Shown here piece by piece: positions 15,539 to 25,782 of a DNA stretch of 64,000 bases (its first letter is position 1; each line of letters starts with the position of its first letter). A program made the translations under genes and the position numbers. The notes beneath the pieces were generated by a model. The model was not told the DNA's origin. It ran no database searches and was given only the letters and a program-made list of their open reading frames with translations. This DNA is from an uncultured Oscillibacter sp. (GTDB taxonomy: Bacteria; Bacillota; Clostridia; Oscillospirales; Oscillospiraceae), in assembly GCA_910589315.1 (NCBI GenBank), contig CAJUTB010000002.1, positions 62,001 to 126,000 of the forward strand, in the 5' to 3' direction.

Positions 15539-17404
15539 GTGTCCAGACAAAACCGCGCGTCCAATCTCAGCTTTCTCTTTCTGGGGGCGGTGATTCTGCT
15601 GTGTGCTAGCTGGATCTGGCAGATGAACACCCAGACGGACCCACTGACGTTCTCCCAGGTGGAACAGCTTTTCCGGCAGGAAAAAGTGGAATCCTTTGTG
15701 GTCGAAGATAACCTGCTGGTGCTGCGCCTGCGGGAAAATCCGGAGGAGAGCCTGCGCTATGAGCTGTATGACTTCGATCTGTTTTACGATACCCTGGCTC
15801 CGTTGGTGGAGGAACAGGCTGCAAAGGGTGTGATCACGTCCTACGACTACCAGCAGGACCACTCCACCAACTGGTTAGAGATCCTCCTGCCCTGGCTGAT
15901 GATGGCCGCGATGCTGGGCGCGATGTGGTACGTCTTCATTTTCCGGGGCCAGGGCGGCGGCATGGGGGCCGACCGGATGGCGAAATTTGGTTCCGCTCGA
16001 ACGCGCACGCTGTCGGAGAAGGACAAAAAAGTGACCTTTGACGACGTGGCCGGGGCCGACGAGGAAAAAGAGGAACTGCAAGAGGTGGTGGGGTTCCTCC
16101 GAAACCCCCGGAAATATATCAGCCTGGGTGCGCGGATTCCCAAGGGCATGCTTCTGGTAGGCCCTCCGGGCACCGGCAAGACGCTGCTGGCGAAAGCCGT
16201 CGCCGGAGAAGCGGGGGTCGGCTTCCTCTCCATTTCCGGCTCGGACTTTGTGGAATTGTATGTGGGCGTAGGCGCGAGCCGCGTCCGGGACCTGTTCGAC
16301 CAGGCGAAGCGCACCGCGCCGGCCATTGTGTTTATCGACGAGATCGACGCCGTAGGCCGCCAGCGGGGCACTGGCGTAGGCGGCGGTCACGACGAGCGGG
16401 AACAGACCTTGAATCAGCTTCTGGTGGAGATGGACGGCTTTGCGGCCAACGAGGGCGTCGTGGTTCTGGCGGCCACGAACCGGGCTGACGTGCTGGACCC
16501 CGCCCTGCTGCGTCCGGGCCGGTTTGACCGGCAGATTTACGTTGGCCTGCCGGACATCAAGGGCCGGGAGGAGATCTTGAAGGTCCACGCGAAGGATAAG
16601 CCTCTTGCAGAAGACGTGAACCTGCGGACGCTGGCCCGGGGCACCGCCGGTTTTACCGGCGCGGACCTGGAAAACCTGGTGAATGAAGGTGCGCTGCTGG
16701 CGGCCCGCAAGGACCGGGACTATATCACCATGGAGGACCTGCACGAAGCGGAGATCAAGGTGATCGCGGGACCGGAGAAGCGCAGCCGGGTGATTCCCCA
16801 GCACGAGCGGAAACTGACGGCGTGGCACGAGGCGGGTCATGCCGTGGTGATGCACGCCCTGCCGGACCATGACCCGGTGAATCAGATCACGATTGTGCCC
16901 CGCGGACAGGCGGGCGGCATGACGATTGCTTTGCCGGAGGAGGACCGGTCCTATCTCTCGAAACGCTTTATGGAAAATCAGATTGTTGCGCTGCTGGGAG
17001 GCCGGGTGGCGGAAAAGCTGTGCCTGGGAGACGTGTCCACCGGGGCCAGCAACGACATCCAGCGGGCCACGGCCATTGCCCGGAAGATGGTCGCCGTGTA
17101 CGGCATGAGCGAAAAGCTGGGCACGGTGTCCTTTGACGGCGGCAGCGAGGAGGTTTTCATTGGCCGGACCATGAGCCACAGCCGGAACTATTCCGAGGCC
17201 GTTGCGGCGCAGATTGACGAGGAGGTCCGGCGGGTGGTGTCCGAGGCGTACCGGCGGTGCGAGGAAATTCTCACCAGCCAGCGGAAGGAGCTGGATACGG
17301 TGGCGGGCTATCTGCTGGAAAACGAGACGATGGAACAGACGGAATTCCTGCGGGTCTTTGGGGAAACGCCGAAAGGGAACGTGGACCTGAGAAAAGACTG
17401 GTAA
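15539..17404 (+). CDS. ftsH: ATP-dependent zinc metalloprotease FtsH
   Basis: A 621-residue membrane AAA+ protease that degrades membrane and regulatory proteins. Two transmembrane helices (about 11-27 and 112-131) flank an extracytoplasmic domain. The AAA module shows Walker [12 protein letters not shown] (about 205-215), Walker [12 protein letters not shown] and the second region of homology [20 protein letters not shown]. The M41 peptidase has HEAGH (about 429-433) and the third zinc ligand in [11 protein letters not shown]. The start is GTG with AAAAGGAGGG 8 nt upstream. A strong terminator follows. The C-terminal acidic tail seen in some FtsH proteins is absent. Confidence 0.97.
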   Translation: MSRQNRASNLSFLFLGAVILLCASWIWQMNTQTDPLTFSQVEQLFRQEKVESFVVEDNLLVLRLRENPEESLRYELYDFDLFYDTLAPLVEEQAAKGVITSYDYQQDHSTNWLEILLPWLMMAAMLGAMWYVFIFRGQGGGMGADRMAKFGSARTRTLSEKDKKVTFDDVAGADEEKEELQEVVGFLRNPRKYISLGARIPKGMLLVGPPGTGKTLLAKAVAGEAGVGFLSISGSDFVELYVGVGASRVRDLFDQAKRTAPAIVFIDEIDAVGRQRGTGVGGGHDEREQTLNQLLVEMDGFAANEGVVVLAATNRADVLDPALLRPGRFDRQIYVGLPDIKGREEILKVHAKDKPLAEDVNLRTLARGTAGFTGADLENLVNEGALLAARKDRDYITMEDLHEAEIKVIAGPEKRSRVIPQHERKLTAWHEAGHAVVMHALPDHDPVNQITIVPRGQAGGMTIALPEEDRSYLSKRFMENQIVALLGGRVAEKLCLGDVSTGASNDIQRATAIARKMVAVYGMSEKLGTVSFDGGSEEVFIGRTMSHSRNYSEAVAAQIDEEVRRVVSEAYRRCEEILTSQRKELDTVAGYLLENETMEQTEFLRVFGETPKGNVDLRKDW

Positions 17405-17430
17405 AGGCCGTCGAAAACGGAACGAAAGAG

Positions 17431-17460
17431 GCGTGCGGCGTTTGTCCGCACGCTTTTTTT
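17431..17460 (+). terminator. Intrinsic terminator after ftsH
   Basis: Stem GCGTGCGG/CCGCACGC with a 7-nt loop and a T7 run, 26 nt after the ftsH stop. Confidence 0.9.
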
Positions 17461-17658
17461 ACGAAAACGGATGGAAAATTTCAGGCCGGAACCGGCAAAA
17501 TCACGAAAAACGCCGTCCGCCGGAGACGGACAGATATTCCGGGAAAAATTTCCGCACAGCGGCGGTTGTCTGCGAACGGGAGACAAACGACCGCAGAATT
17601 GAAACGTTTCCGGCGTTTGCCGGGAAAATCGGGGAAATCTTTCTGTGTAGAATTGACC
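17461..17658. other. Intergenic stretch between ftsH and livK, no gene seen
   Basis: Between the ftsH terminator and the livK promoter there are about 200 bases with small GC-rich inverted repeats (for example GTCCGCCGGAGACGGAC at 17515-17531). No open frame has a ribosome-binding site, and no known RNA motif was recognised. Confidence 0.5.
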
Positions 17659-17687
17659 TTGCAAACCTGGGAAAAACAACGTAAAAT
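17659..17687 (+). promoter_or_regulatory. Putative sigma-A promoter for livKHMGF
   Basis: TTGCAA (17659-17664), a 17-nt spacer and TAAAAT (17682-17687), about 50 nt upstream of the livK ATG. The RBS ACAGGAGGATG follows. Confidence 0.6.
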
Positions 17688-17736
17688 GCTCTGTATATTC
17701 CGGGACGATGGGTCCCGTTTGACAGGAGGATGAACC

Positions 17737-19032
17737 ATGAAAAAAGTTTTGGCAATGATTCTTGCACTTTCCCTGGTCCTGAGTCTGGCCGCGTGCAGCG
17801 GCGGCTCCGGGGATTCCACTTCCGGCGGCGACGCCCAGCAAAGCGGCGATTCCAGCGCTTCCGGCGGCGACGCCCAGCAAAGCGGCGATTCCAGCGCTTC
17901 CGGCGGCGACGCCCAGCAGGGCGGCGATTCCAGCGCACCCAGCGGCGACACCGTACGCATCGGCGTGTTTGAACCCTCCACCGGCGACTCCGGCCCGGGC
18001 GGTAAGCAGGAAATGCTGGGTATGCAGTACGCCAATAAGGAGACTCCCACCGTGGAGATCGGCGGCAAGACCTATAACGTGGAATTGGTATACGCCGACA
18101 ACGGCTCCACGTCCGACAAGGCCCCCACCGCCGCGGCGGAGCTGGTCAGCAAGGGTGTGAGCCTCGTTCTTGGCTCCTACGGCTCCGGCGTGTCCATGGC
18201 CGGCGGCCCGGTGTTCAACGACGCGGGCCTGTGCGCCATCGGCGTCACCTGCACAAACCCGGGCGTGACCGCGGGCAACGATTACTACTTCCGCATCTGC
18301 TTCCTGGATAACTTCCAGGCCCAGGTGCTGGTGAACTTCGCCCAGGACAAATTCTCGGCGAAAAAAGCGTATTTGCTGGGCGAATTGGGCAACGAATATG
18401 ATCAGGGCCTGATCACCTTCTTCGAGCAGACCTTTACCAGCGCCGGCGGCGAGGTTGTGAAGGACTCCTTCCCCTCCAATACCTCCGACTTCACTACCTT
18501 TTTGAACAAAGCCGTTTCCGTTGGCGCGGACGTGATCTTCTGCCCCGTCTCCATTGCGTATGCCACCCAGATCATCAAACAGGCCGCTTCGATGAATCTG
18601 GAAATTCCTCTCCTTGGCTCCGATACTCTGGACAGCAACAAGGTTCTGGAAGCGGCCCAGGGTTCCGGCGTGCAGCTCTACGTCTCCACCTTCTATCAGG
18701 AAGGCGGCTCCGCGGCCTTTGACGACGGTATCAAAGCCTGGCTGAACGAGGACTCCACCGCCATGACCAACAACGGCGGTAACGACACCATCGCCGCTGT
18801 CACCGCCATGGGCTACGACGCTTACTATGTGGCGTTGGAGGTTCTGAAGTCCGCGGGTTCCCTGGACCTGGCCGCCATCAAGGCCGCCCTGCCCGGCGTG
18901 ACCTACACCGGCGTGTCCGGCGCGATTGGATTTGACGCCACCGGCGACGCCGTGCGGGACACCGCGTATATCAAGACCTCTGACAACGCCAACGGCGTTT
19001 GGACGCTGGAAACGGTCCAGACCGCTTCCTGA
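17737..19032 (+). CDS. livK: Branched-chain amino-acid ABC transporter substrate-binding lipoprotein
   Basis: A 431-residue periplasmic-binding-protein type I lipoprotein. The signal peptide MKKVLAMILALSLVLSLAACS ends in a lipobox (LAAC, Cys about 20). A Gly/Asp/Ser/Gln linker built from three 13-residue repeats (about 29-67) follows. The binding fold starts at TVRIGVFEPSTGD and contains LVYADNGSTSDKAPTAAAELVSKGV and the NPGVTAGNDYYFRICFLDNFQA region, typical of LivK/LivJ. It is anchored outside the membrane and presents branched-chain or related amino acids to LivHM. It is the first gene of a five-gene operon. The family also binds amides and urea, so substrate specificity is inferred. Confidence 0.93.
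   Translation: MKKVLAMILALSLVLSLAACSGGSGDSTSGGDAQQSGDSSASGGDAQQSGDSSASGGDAQQGGDSSAPSGDTVRIGVFEPSTGDSGPGGKQEMLGMQYANKETPTVEIGGKTYNVELVYADNGSTSDKAPTAAAELVSKGVSLVLGSYGSGVSMAGGPVFNDAGLCAIGVTCTNPGVTAGNDYYFRICFLDNFQAQVLVNFAQDKFSAKKAYLLGELGNEYDQGLITFFEQTFTSAGGEVVKDSFPSNTSDFTTFLNKAVSVGADVIFCPVSIAYATQIIKQAASMNLEIPLLGSDTLDSNKVLEAAQGSGVQLYVSTFYQEGGSAAFDDGIKAWLNEDSTAMTNNGGNDTIAAVTAMGYDAYYVALEVLKSAGSLDLAAIKAALPGVTYTGVSGAIGFDATGDAVRDTAYIKTSDNANGVWTLETVQTAS
17821..17937 (+). repeat. Three in-frame 39-bp tandem repeats in the livK linker
   Basis: Units lie at 17821-17859, 17860-17898 and 17899-17937. Each encodes SGGDAQQSGDSSA; the third differs by one residue (G for S at position 8). The first two units are nearly identical at DNA level, so the linker length is prone to slippage. 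The repeat lies between the lipid anchor and the ligand-binding domain. Confidence 0.9.
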
Positions 19033-19059
19033 CGGTCCGCCGTATTTCCAACGGCACTG

Positions 19060-19085
19060 CCTGGCGGGGAGAATTCCCCGCCAGG
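19060..19085 (+). other. Intercistronic hairpin between livK and livH
   Basis: A perfect 11-bp stem CCTGGCGGGGA/TCCCCGCCAGG with a 4-nt loop, 27 nt after the livK stop, without a clear T-run. Such hairpins commonly stabilise the upstream mRNA or partly attenuate transcription, so binding protein is made in excess of permease. Here that is inferred from position and structure. Confidence 0.55.
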
Positions 19086-19196
19086 TTCCGGCGTCTTCCA
19101 GGGCCGTACCGAAAGCGGCCGTTTCCCGCAGGGGCCAGCGGCTTTTTTCGGAACGGTCCCGACCGTTTTCCAATCAACCAAAAGGAGGGACTCTTT

Positions 19197-20072
19197 TTGC
19201 AATATGCCATTTCCATTCTGCTCTCCGGCGTTTCCCTGGGCGGCCAGTACGCCCTGATTGCCATCGGCTACACCATGGTTTACGGCATCCTTCGCCTGAT
19301 CAACTTCGCCCATGGAGATGTGTTCATGGTGGCGGGCCTGATGATGGTTTACCTCAGCGCGGCGCTGCCCTTGGCGGCGGCTCTGCCGCTGGTACTGCTG
19401 CTCACCGTTCTGCTGGGCTTCCTGATTGAGCGGGCGGCATATAAGCCCTTGCGCACCGCACCCCGCATGAGCGTCATGATCTCCGCCATCGGCGTGAGCT
19501 ACCTCTTGCAGAACCTGGCGACCTATGCCACCGGCGGCCTGCCCCAGATGTACCCGGAGATTCCGGGCCTTTCCGCAACTGTTACCATTGCGGGCGTGTC
19601 CATCAAGTGGGCAACCATTGTCACGCCGTTCCTGGTGGTGATTCTGGTGGTTGCGCTGACCCAGCTGATTCACCATACAAAAACCGGCATGGCCATGCGG
19701 GCGGTGGCCAAGGACTTCGAGACGGCCCAGCTCATGGGCATCCGGCTCAACGCCGTCATCTCCGTCACCTTTGTTATCGGCTCCTTCCTGGCGGGGGTTG
19801 GCTCCTGCCTGTATTTCACAAACTACCAATCCGTCGTGCCGCTCTCCGGCGCGCTGCCGGGACTGCGGGCCTTTGTGGCGGCGGTGTTCGGCGGTATCGG
19901 GTCCATTCCGGGGGCTGTGGTGGGCGCGTTTATCATCGGTTTGAGCGAGAGTATCATCAAGGGTTCCGATTGGAGCGTCTTTTCCGACGCTTTCACCTTC
20001 GCCCTGCTGATCGTGATTCTGGTGGTGAAGCCAACGGGCCTGTTCGGTGAAAAAGTCACCGATAAAGTGTAA
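19197..20072 (+). CDS. livH: Branched-chain amino-acid ABC transporter permease LivH
   Basis: A 291-residue inner-membrane permease with about eight helices. It shows the LivH opening LLSGVSLGGQYALIAIGYTMVYGILRLINFAHGD and the EAA-like loop KDFETAQLMGIRLNAVISVTFVIGS (about 175-199). The start is taken as TTG 19197 because AAAGGAGGG lies 7 nt upstream and the resulting length matches the family; no ATG is available near this site. livM follows after 12 nt. Confidence 0.93.
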   Translation: MQYAISILLSGVSLGGQYALIAIGYTMVYGILRLINFAHGDVFMVAGLMMVYLSAALPLAAALPLVLLLTVLLGFLIERAAYKPLRTAPRMSVMISAIGVSYLLQNLATYATGGLPQMYPEIPGLSATVTIAGVSIKWATIVTPFLVVILVVALTQLIHHTKTGMAMRAVAKDFETAQLMGIRLNAVISVTFVIGSFLAGVGSCLYFTNYQSVVPLSGALPGLRAFVAAVFGGIGSIPGAVVGAFIIGLSESIIKGSDWSVFSDAFTFALLIVILVVKPTGLFGEKVTDKV

Positions 20073-20084
20073 GGGAGGCGCGGA

Positions 20085-21217
<1,133 letters not shown>

Positions 21218-21221
<4 letters not shown>

Positions 21222-22052
21222 GCGGGAATCTGCTGAAAATCGAAAACGTTACCATGCAATTCGGCGGCGTGGTGGCGGTGGATAACCTGAATCTGGAAGT
21301 CAACAAAGGCGAAATCGTGGCGTTGATCGGACCCAACGGCGCGGGAAAAACCACCGCGTTCAACGTTGTGACCGGCGTTTACCAGCCCACCAACGGGGCG
21401 GTTTGGTTCCAGGGGGAAAAAATCATTGAAAACCATCCCCAGGGCAAAATGAAAGCCATGTACAAGGGCCAGCACGCCGGGGAATACAGCCAGGTACTGG
21501 CTCCCACTCCCGACAAGGTGACACGCCTGGGCATGGCGCGGACATTCCAGAACATCCGGCTCTGGAAGTCGCAGACGGTATTTGACAACGTTTTGATTGC
21601 AAAGCACTGCCGGACCACCAGCAACGTCTTTTCCGCCGCGTTCCGGCTGAACCGGAAGGAGGAGGCGGAACAGCGGGCCGACGTGGAGACGCTGCTGGAA
21701 ACCGTGGGCCTTGCGGACGTAAAAGACGAACCGGCAACCTCCCTGCCCTACGGCAAACAGCGGCGGCTGGAAATCGCGCGGGCATTGGCGGCGGAACCGC
21801 AGCTGCTCCTGCTGGACGAACCGGCGGCGGGCATGAACCCCCAGGAAACCGACGAGCTGACGGCCTTCATCGGGGAGATTCGGGACCGCTTCCAGCTGAC
21901 GATCTTCCTGATTGAACACCATATGAACCTGGTTATGGATATCTCGGAACGCATTTATGTCCTGGACTTTGGCGAGCTGATCGCCAAGGGCACACCGGCG
22001 GAAATCCAGAATAACAAACGCGTCATTGACGCCTACCTGGGGGTGAGCGAGG

Positions 22053-22060
<8 letters not shown>
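21218..22060 (+). CDS. livG: Branched-chain amino-acid ABC transporter ATPase LivG
   Basis: A 280-residue ABC ATPase. Walker A is GPNGAGKTTAFN (about 36-47), the signature is TSLPYGKQRRLEIARAL (about 172-188), and Walker B is LLLLDEPAAGMNP, followed by the H-loop IEHHMNLV. As in other LivG proteins, the signature reads LPYGKQ rather than LSGGQ, and an extra loop follows the Q-loop (about 70-100). It powers LivHM with LivF. Overlaps: 4 nt with livM and 8 nt with livF. Confidence 0.95.
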
Positions 22061-22763
<703 letters not shown>

Positions 22764-22841
22764 CTTTCTTTTGGCCCTTTTCTTTCTCGAAAGAAAAGGG
22801 CGACTTTCTTTTGGTTCTTTTCTTTCTTAGAAAGAAAAGAA
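22764..22841. repeat. Two tandem palindromic CTTTCTTTTGG repeat units (terminator-like)
   Basis: Unit 1 (22764-22800) and unit 2 (22804-22841) both start CTTTCTTTTGG. Each continues into a near-perfect palindrome, CCCTTTTCTTTCT/AGAAAGAAAAGGG type in unit 1 and TTCTTTTCTTTCT/AGAAAGAAAAGAA in unit 2. A third relative lies at 46270-46308. They stand at gene ends and contain long T/A runs, so they can act as bidirectional terminators. Confidence 0.75.
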
Positions 22842-22853
22842 TCCACCAACCGG

Positions 22854-23258
22854 CTAGGCCGGAAAAAACCCTCCGTCCGACGGCTTTTCCGCAGCAAACG
22901 AACTGGCCTCTTTCAGCCACCCAAGCAGCTCGGCGTCAATTTCCCCAGGACTTGAAACCGCCGTGTGATGGGTCCAGCGGTTGAGGTGCGGGCTGGGGAA
23001 AACCTGAACCCGCGGGGACGAAATCCGCTTATTTAACTTGAAAGTCAAAACAATTCGGGGCTTGCGGGAATCTTCCGCCCGGCCAAGTTTGGCAAAGGAT
23101 ACGCAGGCGAAGGTATGATCGCGCGCGAAGGAAATCTGGGTGGGCTGTACGCTTACCGTCACATCTGCAATCTCGGACCGCATACGGGATTCCAGCTTCT
23201 CATACAAAGGCAGGACGCCGGGGTCTTTCTGAAAGAAACGCATAGCTGCCTGTTCCAT
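22854..23258 (-). CDS. DUF5655-like small protein, unknown function
   Basis: A 134-residue protein. Near the N-terminus is FFQKDPGVLPLYEKLESRMRSEI, a middle beta-rich part contains TQISFARDHTFACVSF, and RWTHHTAVSSPGEIDAELLGWLKEA stands near the end. This layout resembles the DUF5655 domain, often found in small cytoplasmic proteins acting on metabolites or nucleic acids; its biochemistry is not established. GGAGGCGG precedes the ATG and a clear promoter lies upstream. It is convergent with livF. Confidence 0.7.
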   Translation of the reverse strand: MEQAAMRFFQKDPGVLPLYEKLESRMRSEIADVTVSVQPTQISFARDHTFACVSFAKLGRAEDSRKPRIVLTFKLNKRISSPRVQVFPSPHLNRWTHHTAVSSPGEIDAELLGWLKEASSFAAEKPSDGGFFPA

Positions 23259-23304
23259 TCTTACCGCCTCCTAAGCATTTGTTTTTCCAGTGCGTGTTTT
23301 CCCC

Positions 23305-23333
23305 ATTGTATGCCAGTAAAAGGCGTCTGTCAA
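23305..23333 (-). promoter_or_regulatory. Sigma-A promoter for the DUF5655-like gene
   Basis: On the minus strand, TTGACA (23333-23328), a 17-nt spacer and TACAAT (23310-23305): near consensus, 47 nt upstream of the start codon. Confidence 0.75.
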
Positions 23334-23376
23334 GTTCTAAAAATCGGGCGTTTCCAGAAGTTTCCCTTCCTTTCCC

Positions 23377-23405
23377 TTGCTTTTTTTCCAGAATTGTGCT
23401 ATCGT
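23377..23405 (+). promoter_or_regulatory. Putative promoter for the TSCPD gene
   Basis: TTGCTT (23377-23382), a 17-nt spacer and TATCGT (23400-23405), 38 nt upstream of the TSCPD start. Confidence 0.4.
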
Positions 23406-23443
23406 GAGAAACGCAATATATTGAAAACGAGGAGGTCATTCCA

Positions 23444-23698
23444 ATGACATATTCCATTCGTCCGCGGGGCGTTTGTTCCCGAGAAATGCAGGTGGATGTC
23501 GACGAACAGGGCATCATCCAGGACCTGCGGGTGTTGGGCGGGTGCAGCGGAAATTTGCAGGGCATTGCCATGCTGGTGCGGGGCATGTCCGCGAAAGAGG
23601 CGATTGAACGCCTGCGGGGCATCCGGTGCGGCGCGAAGGAGACATCCTGTCCGGACCAGTTTGCACAAGGGCTGGAAAAAGCCATGAGGCAGGCGTAA
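23444..23698 (+). CDS. TSCPD domain protein (TIGR03905 family)
   Basis: An 84-residue protein consisting of one TSCPD domain. GVCSREMQVDVDEQGIIQDLRVLGGCSGNLQGIAMLVRG is followed by GIRCGAKETSCPDQFAQGLEKAM. The four cysteines at about 11, 36, 67 and 73 could bind metal. The same domain occurs at the C-terminus of class II ribonucleotide reductases, but this free-standing version has no assigned role. GAGGAGG precedes the ATG. The glycosyltransferase gene starts 6 nt downstream, so the two are probably co-transcribed. Confidence 0.88.
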   Translation: MTYSIRPRGVCSREMQVDVDEQGIIQDLRVLGGCSGNLQGIAMLVRGMSAKEAIERLRGIRCGAKETSCPDQFAQGLEKAMRQA

Positions 23699-23704
23699 AG
23701 GATT

Positions 23705-24829
23705 ATGAAAATCGTATTAGTCATCGACCAGTTTGACGATGCCAACAACGGGACCACCATCAGCGCGCGCCGTTTTGCGACGGCCCTGAAGGAGCATGGG
23801 AACGAAGTGCGGGTCATCGCAACCGGCAAACCGGCAGATTATAAATACGCGGTGCGGCAGATGAAATTCTTTCCGATTGTGGAACATTTGATCACAAGCC
23901 AGGGGATGCGGTTAGCGATTCCAAACCGGCATGTTTTTGAAAAAGCCGCCGCGTGGGCGGATGTGGTGCATTTTATGATGCCGTCACCGCTGGCCATCAT
24001 GGGCCTGAAGCACGTGGAACGGCTCAACATCCCCCATACGGCGGCCTTCCATTGCCAGCCGGAAAACATCACCTTCACGCTCCACCTGGGCAACAGCCGC
24101 CGGGCAAACGATTTTGTCTACGGAAAATTCCGGGACACATTTTTCAACCGCTTTACCCACATCCACTGTCCCAGCAACATGATCGCAAACCAGCTGCGGG
24201 AGCATGGATATACCGCCCAGCTGCACGTGATCTCCAACGGCATCAGCCCCCAGTATCAATACGGCCGCCAGCCCAAGGAGGACTGGATGAAAGACCGATT
24301 CAACGTCCTGATGGTGGGGCGTTACGCAGGGGAAAAACGGCAGGACGTGCTGATCAAAGCCTGCGCCCAGTGCCGCCACGGGGCGGAAATCCAGGTGATC
24401 CTGGCGGGCAAGGGGCCGCTGGAAAAGAAATACCGCCGCCTGGCCCGGAACCTGCCGAATCCAATTGTAATGGAATTCTACGAGCCAGCCCGGCTGCTGG
24501 AAATTCTCCATATGGCGGACCTGTACGTCCACACCTCCGACGCGGAAATTGAGGCCATGAGCTGTATGGAAGCCTTCGCCTGCGGACTGGTCCCGGTCAT
24601 CGCAGACTCGCCCCGGTCCGCAACGCCGCAATTCGCGCTGGACGAACGAAGCCTGTTCCCCGCCGGGGACAGCGGCGCGCTGGCAGAGCGTATCGACTGG
24701 TGGTTCGAGCGCCCGGAGGAGCGGCAGGAAATGGGGCTGCGCTACGCCGCCCACGCGGAACAATACGCGCTGTCCCGCTCTATCAAGCAGACGGAAGAAA
24801 TGTTCCGGCAGGCCATCGCGGAGCGGTAA
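23705..24829 (+). CDS. Glycosyltransferase, GT4-like (GT-B fold)
   Basis: A 374-residue cytoplasmic or membrane-associated glycosyltransferase. The N-terminal Rossmann half starts MKIVLVIDQFDDANNGTTISAR. The C-terminal donor-binding half contains NVLMVGRYAGEKRQDVLIKA (about 201-220), VILAGKGP and the E-x7-E motif in DAEIEAMSCMEAFACGLVPVIADS (about 279-302). Enzymes of this kind transfer sugars from nucleotide donors to lipids or polymers; related Firmicutes enzymes make glycolipids. Acceptor and sugar are not deducible. It follows the TSCPD gene by 6 nt. Confidence 0.88.
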   Translation: MKIVLVIDQFDDANNGTTISARRFATALKEHGNEVRVIATGKPADYKYAVRQMKFFPIVEHLITSQGMRLAIPNRHVFEKAAAWADVVHFMMPSPLAIMGLKHVERLNIPHTAAFHCQPENITFTLHLGNSRRANDFVYGKFRDTFFNRFTHIHCPSNMIANQLREHGYTAQLHVISNGISPQYQYGRQPKEDWMKDRFNVLMVGRYAGEKRQDVLIKACAQCRHGAEIQVILAGKGPLEKKYRRLARNLPNPIVMEFYEPARLLEILHMADLYVHTSDAEIEAMSCMEAFACGLVPVIADSPRSATPQFALDERSLFPAGDSGALAERIDWWFERPEERQEMGLRYAAHAEQYALSRSIKQTEEMFRQAIAER

Positions 24830-24878
24830 AATCCCCGCATAATTTCTGCAAAACGCCGGAATTTGGGGCAAAAAGCCC

Positions 24879-24907
24879 TTGCATTGGTAAATACTATGTG
24901 ATATAAT
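24879..24907 (+). promoter_or_regulatory. Sigma-A promoter for rpsB-tsf
   Basis: TTGCAT (24879-24884), a 17-nt spacer and TATAAT (24902-24907), with a leader of about 118 nt before rpsB. Confidence 0.7.
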
Positions 24908-24913
24908 ATCCCA

Positions 24914-25031
24914 GCATTCCGCACGGCGCGTCGACTTGCCGTCTGTGCCCGGCTGTAAGAAGCGTCCGGGTTGGCGGCGGGGATGAAGCCGCCGGAGGTC
25001 AAACTAAATTCGATTTGGAGGAACATGAATT
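24914..25031 (+). promoter_or_regulatory. Structured rpsB leader, possible S2 autoregulatory element
   Basis: The leader carries two stems: CCCGG/CCGGG (24948-24970, 13-nt loop) and GGCGGC/GCCGCC (24973-24993), followed by the RBS TTGGAGG. Ribosomal protein S2 controls its own operon in several bacteria through leader structures. That this leader does so is inference. Confidence 0.35.
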
Positions 25032-25760
25032 ATGGCAAATGCAAGTGTGGTATCGATGAAAGCCCTGCTGGAAGCGGGCGTCCACTTTGGACACCAGACC
25101 CGCCGCTGGAATCCCAAAATGGCTCCCTATATCTACACGGAGCGCAACGGCATCTATATCGTTGACCTGCAAAAAACCGTCCGCAAGCTGGAAGAAGCCT
25201 ATAACTTCGTTCGCCAGCTGTCCGAGAACGGCCAGTCCCTGCTGTTCGTCGGCACCAAAAAGCAGGCGCAGGAAGCCATCCGCGAGGAAGCGGGCCGGTG
25301 CGGCCAGTATTACGTCAACGCCCGGTGGCTGGGCGGCATGATGACCAACTTCAAGACCATGCGCACCCGCGTGGACCGTCTCAATCAGCTCAAGGCCATG
25401 CAGGAGGACGGCACGTTCGATATGCTTCCCAAGAAGGAAGTCATGAAGCACCTGGGCGAAATCGCCAAGCTGGAGAAGTACCTGGGCGGCGTGACCGAGA
25501 TGAAAAAGCTCCCCGGCGCGCTGTTCATCGTGGATACCCGCAAGGAACGCAACGCCATTGCCGAGGCCCACAAGCTGGGAATTCCCGTGGTTGCCATCGC
25601 AGATACCAACTGCGACCCCGATGAAATTGATTATGTCATTCCCGGCAATGACGACGCAATCCGCGCCATTAAGCTCATTTCTTCCATCATGGCGAATGCC
25701 GTGCTGGAGGGCAAGCAGGGCGAGCAGGTGGAGGAAGCTCCCGCGCCCGCCGCTGAATAA
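25032..25760 (+). CDS. rpsB: 30S ribosomal protein uS2
   Basis: A 242-residue small-subunit protein. It has [27 protein letters not shown] (about 3-29), [30 protein letters not shown] (about 97-109), and [36 protein letters not shown], all canonical uS2 blocks. TTGGAGG precedes the ATG. It is co-transcribed with tsf 22 nt downstream, the usual bacterial arrangement. Confidence 0.98.
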   Translation: MANASVVSMKALLEAGVHFGHQTRRWNPKMAPYIYTERNGIYIVDLQKTVRKLEEAYNFVRQLSENGQSLLFVGTKKQAQEAIREEAGRCGQYYVNARWLGGMMTNFKTMRTRVDRLNQLKAMQEDGTFDMLPKKEVMKHLGEIAKLEKYLGGVTEMKKLPGALFIVDTRKERNAIAEAHKLGIPVVAIADTNCDPDEIDYVIPGNDDAIRAIKLISSIMANAVLEGKQGEQVEEAPAPAAE

Positions 25761-25782
25761 ATAAATTGGGAGGAAAGCAATT

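Noticed and set aside
17821..17937. Regular 39-bp repeats resembling a short CRISPR array
   Set aside because: Units are directly adjacent with no spacers, in frame within livK, and there are no cas genes.
17308..19173. Minus-strand open frame of 621 codons opposite livK and the ftsH end
   Set aside because: It covers a terminator, a promoter and livK; its repeats only mirror the livK linker.
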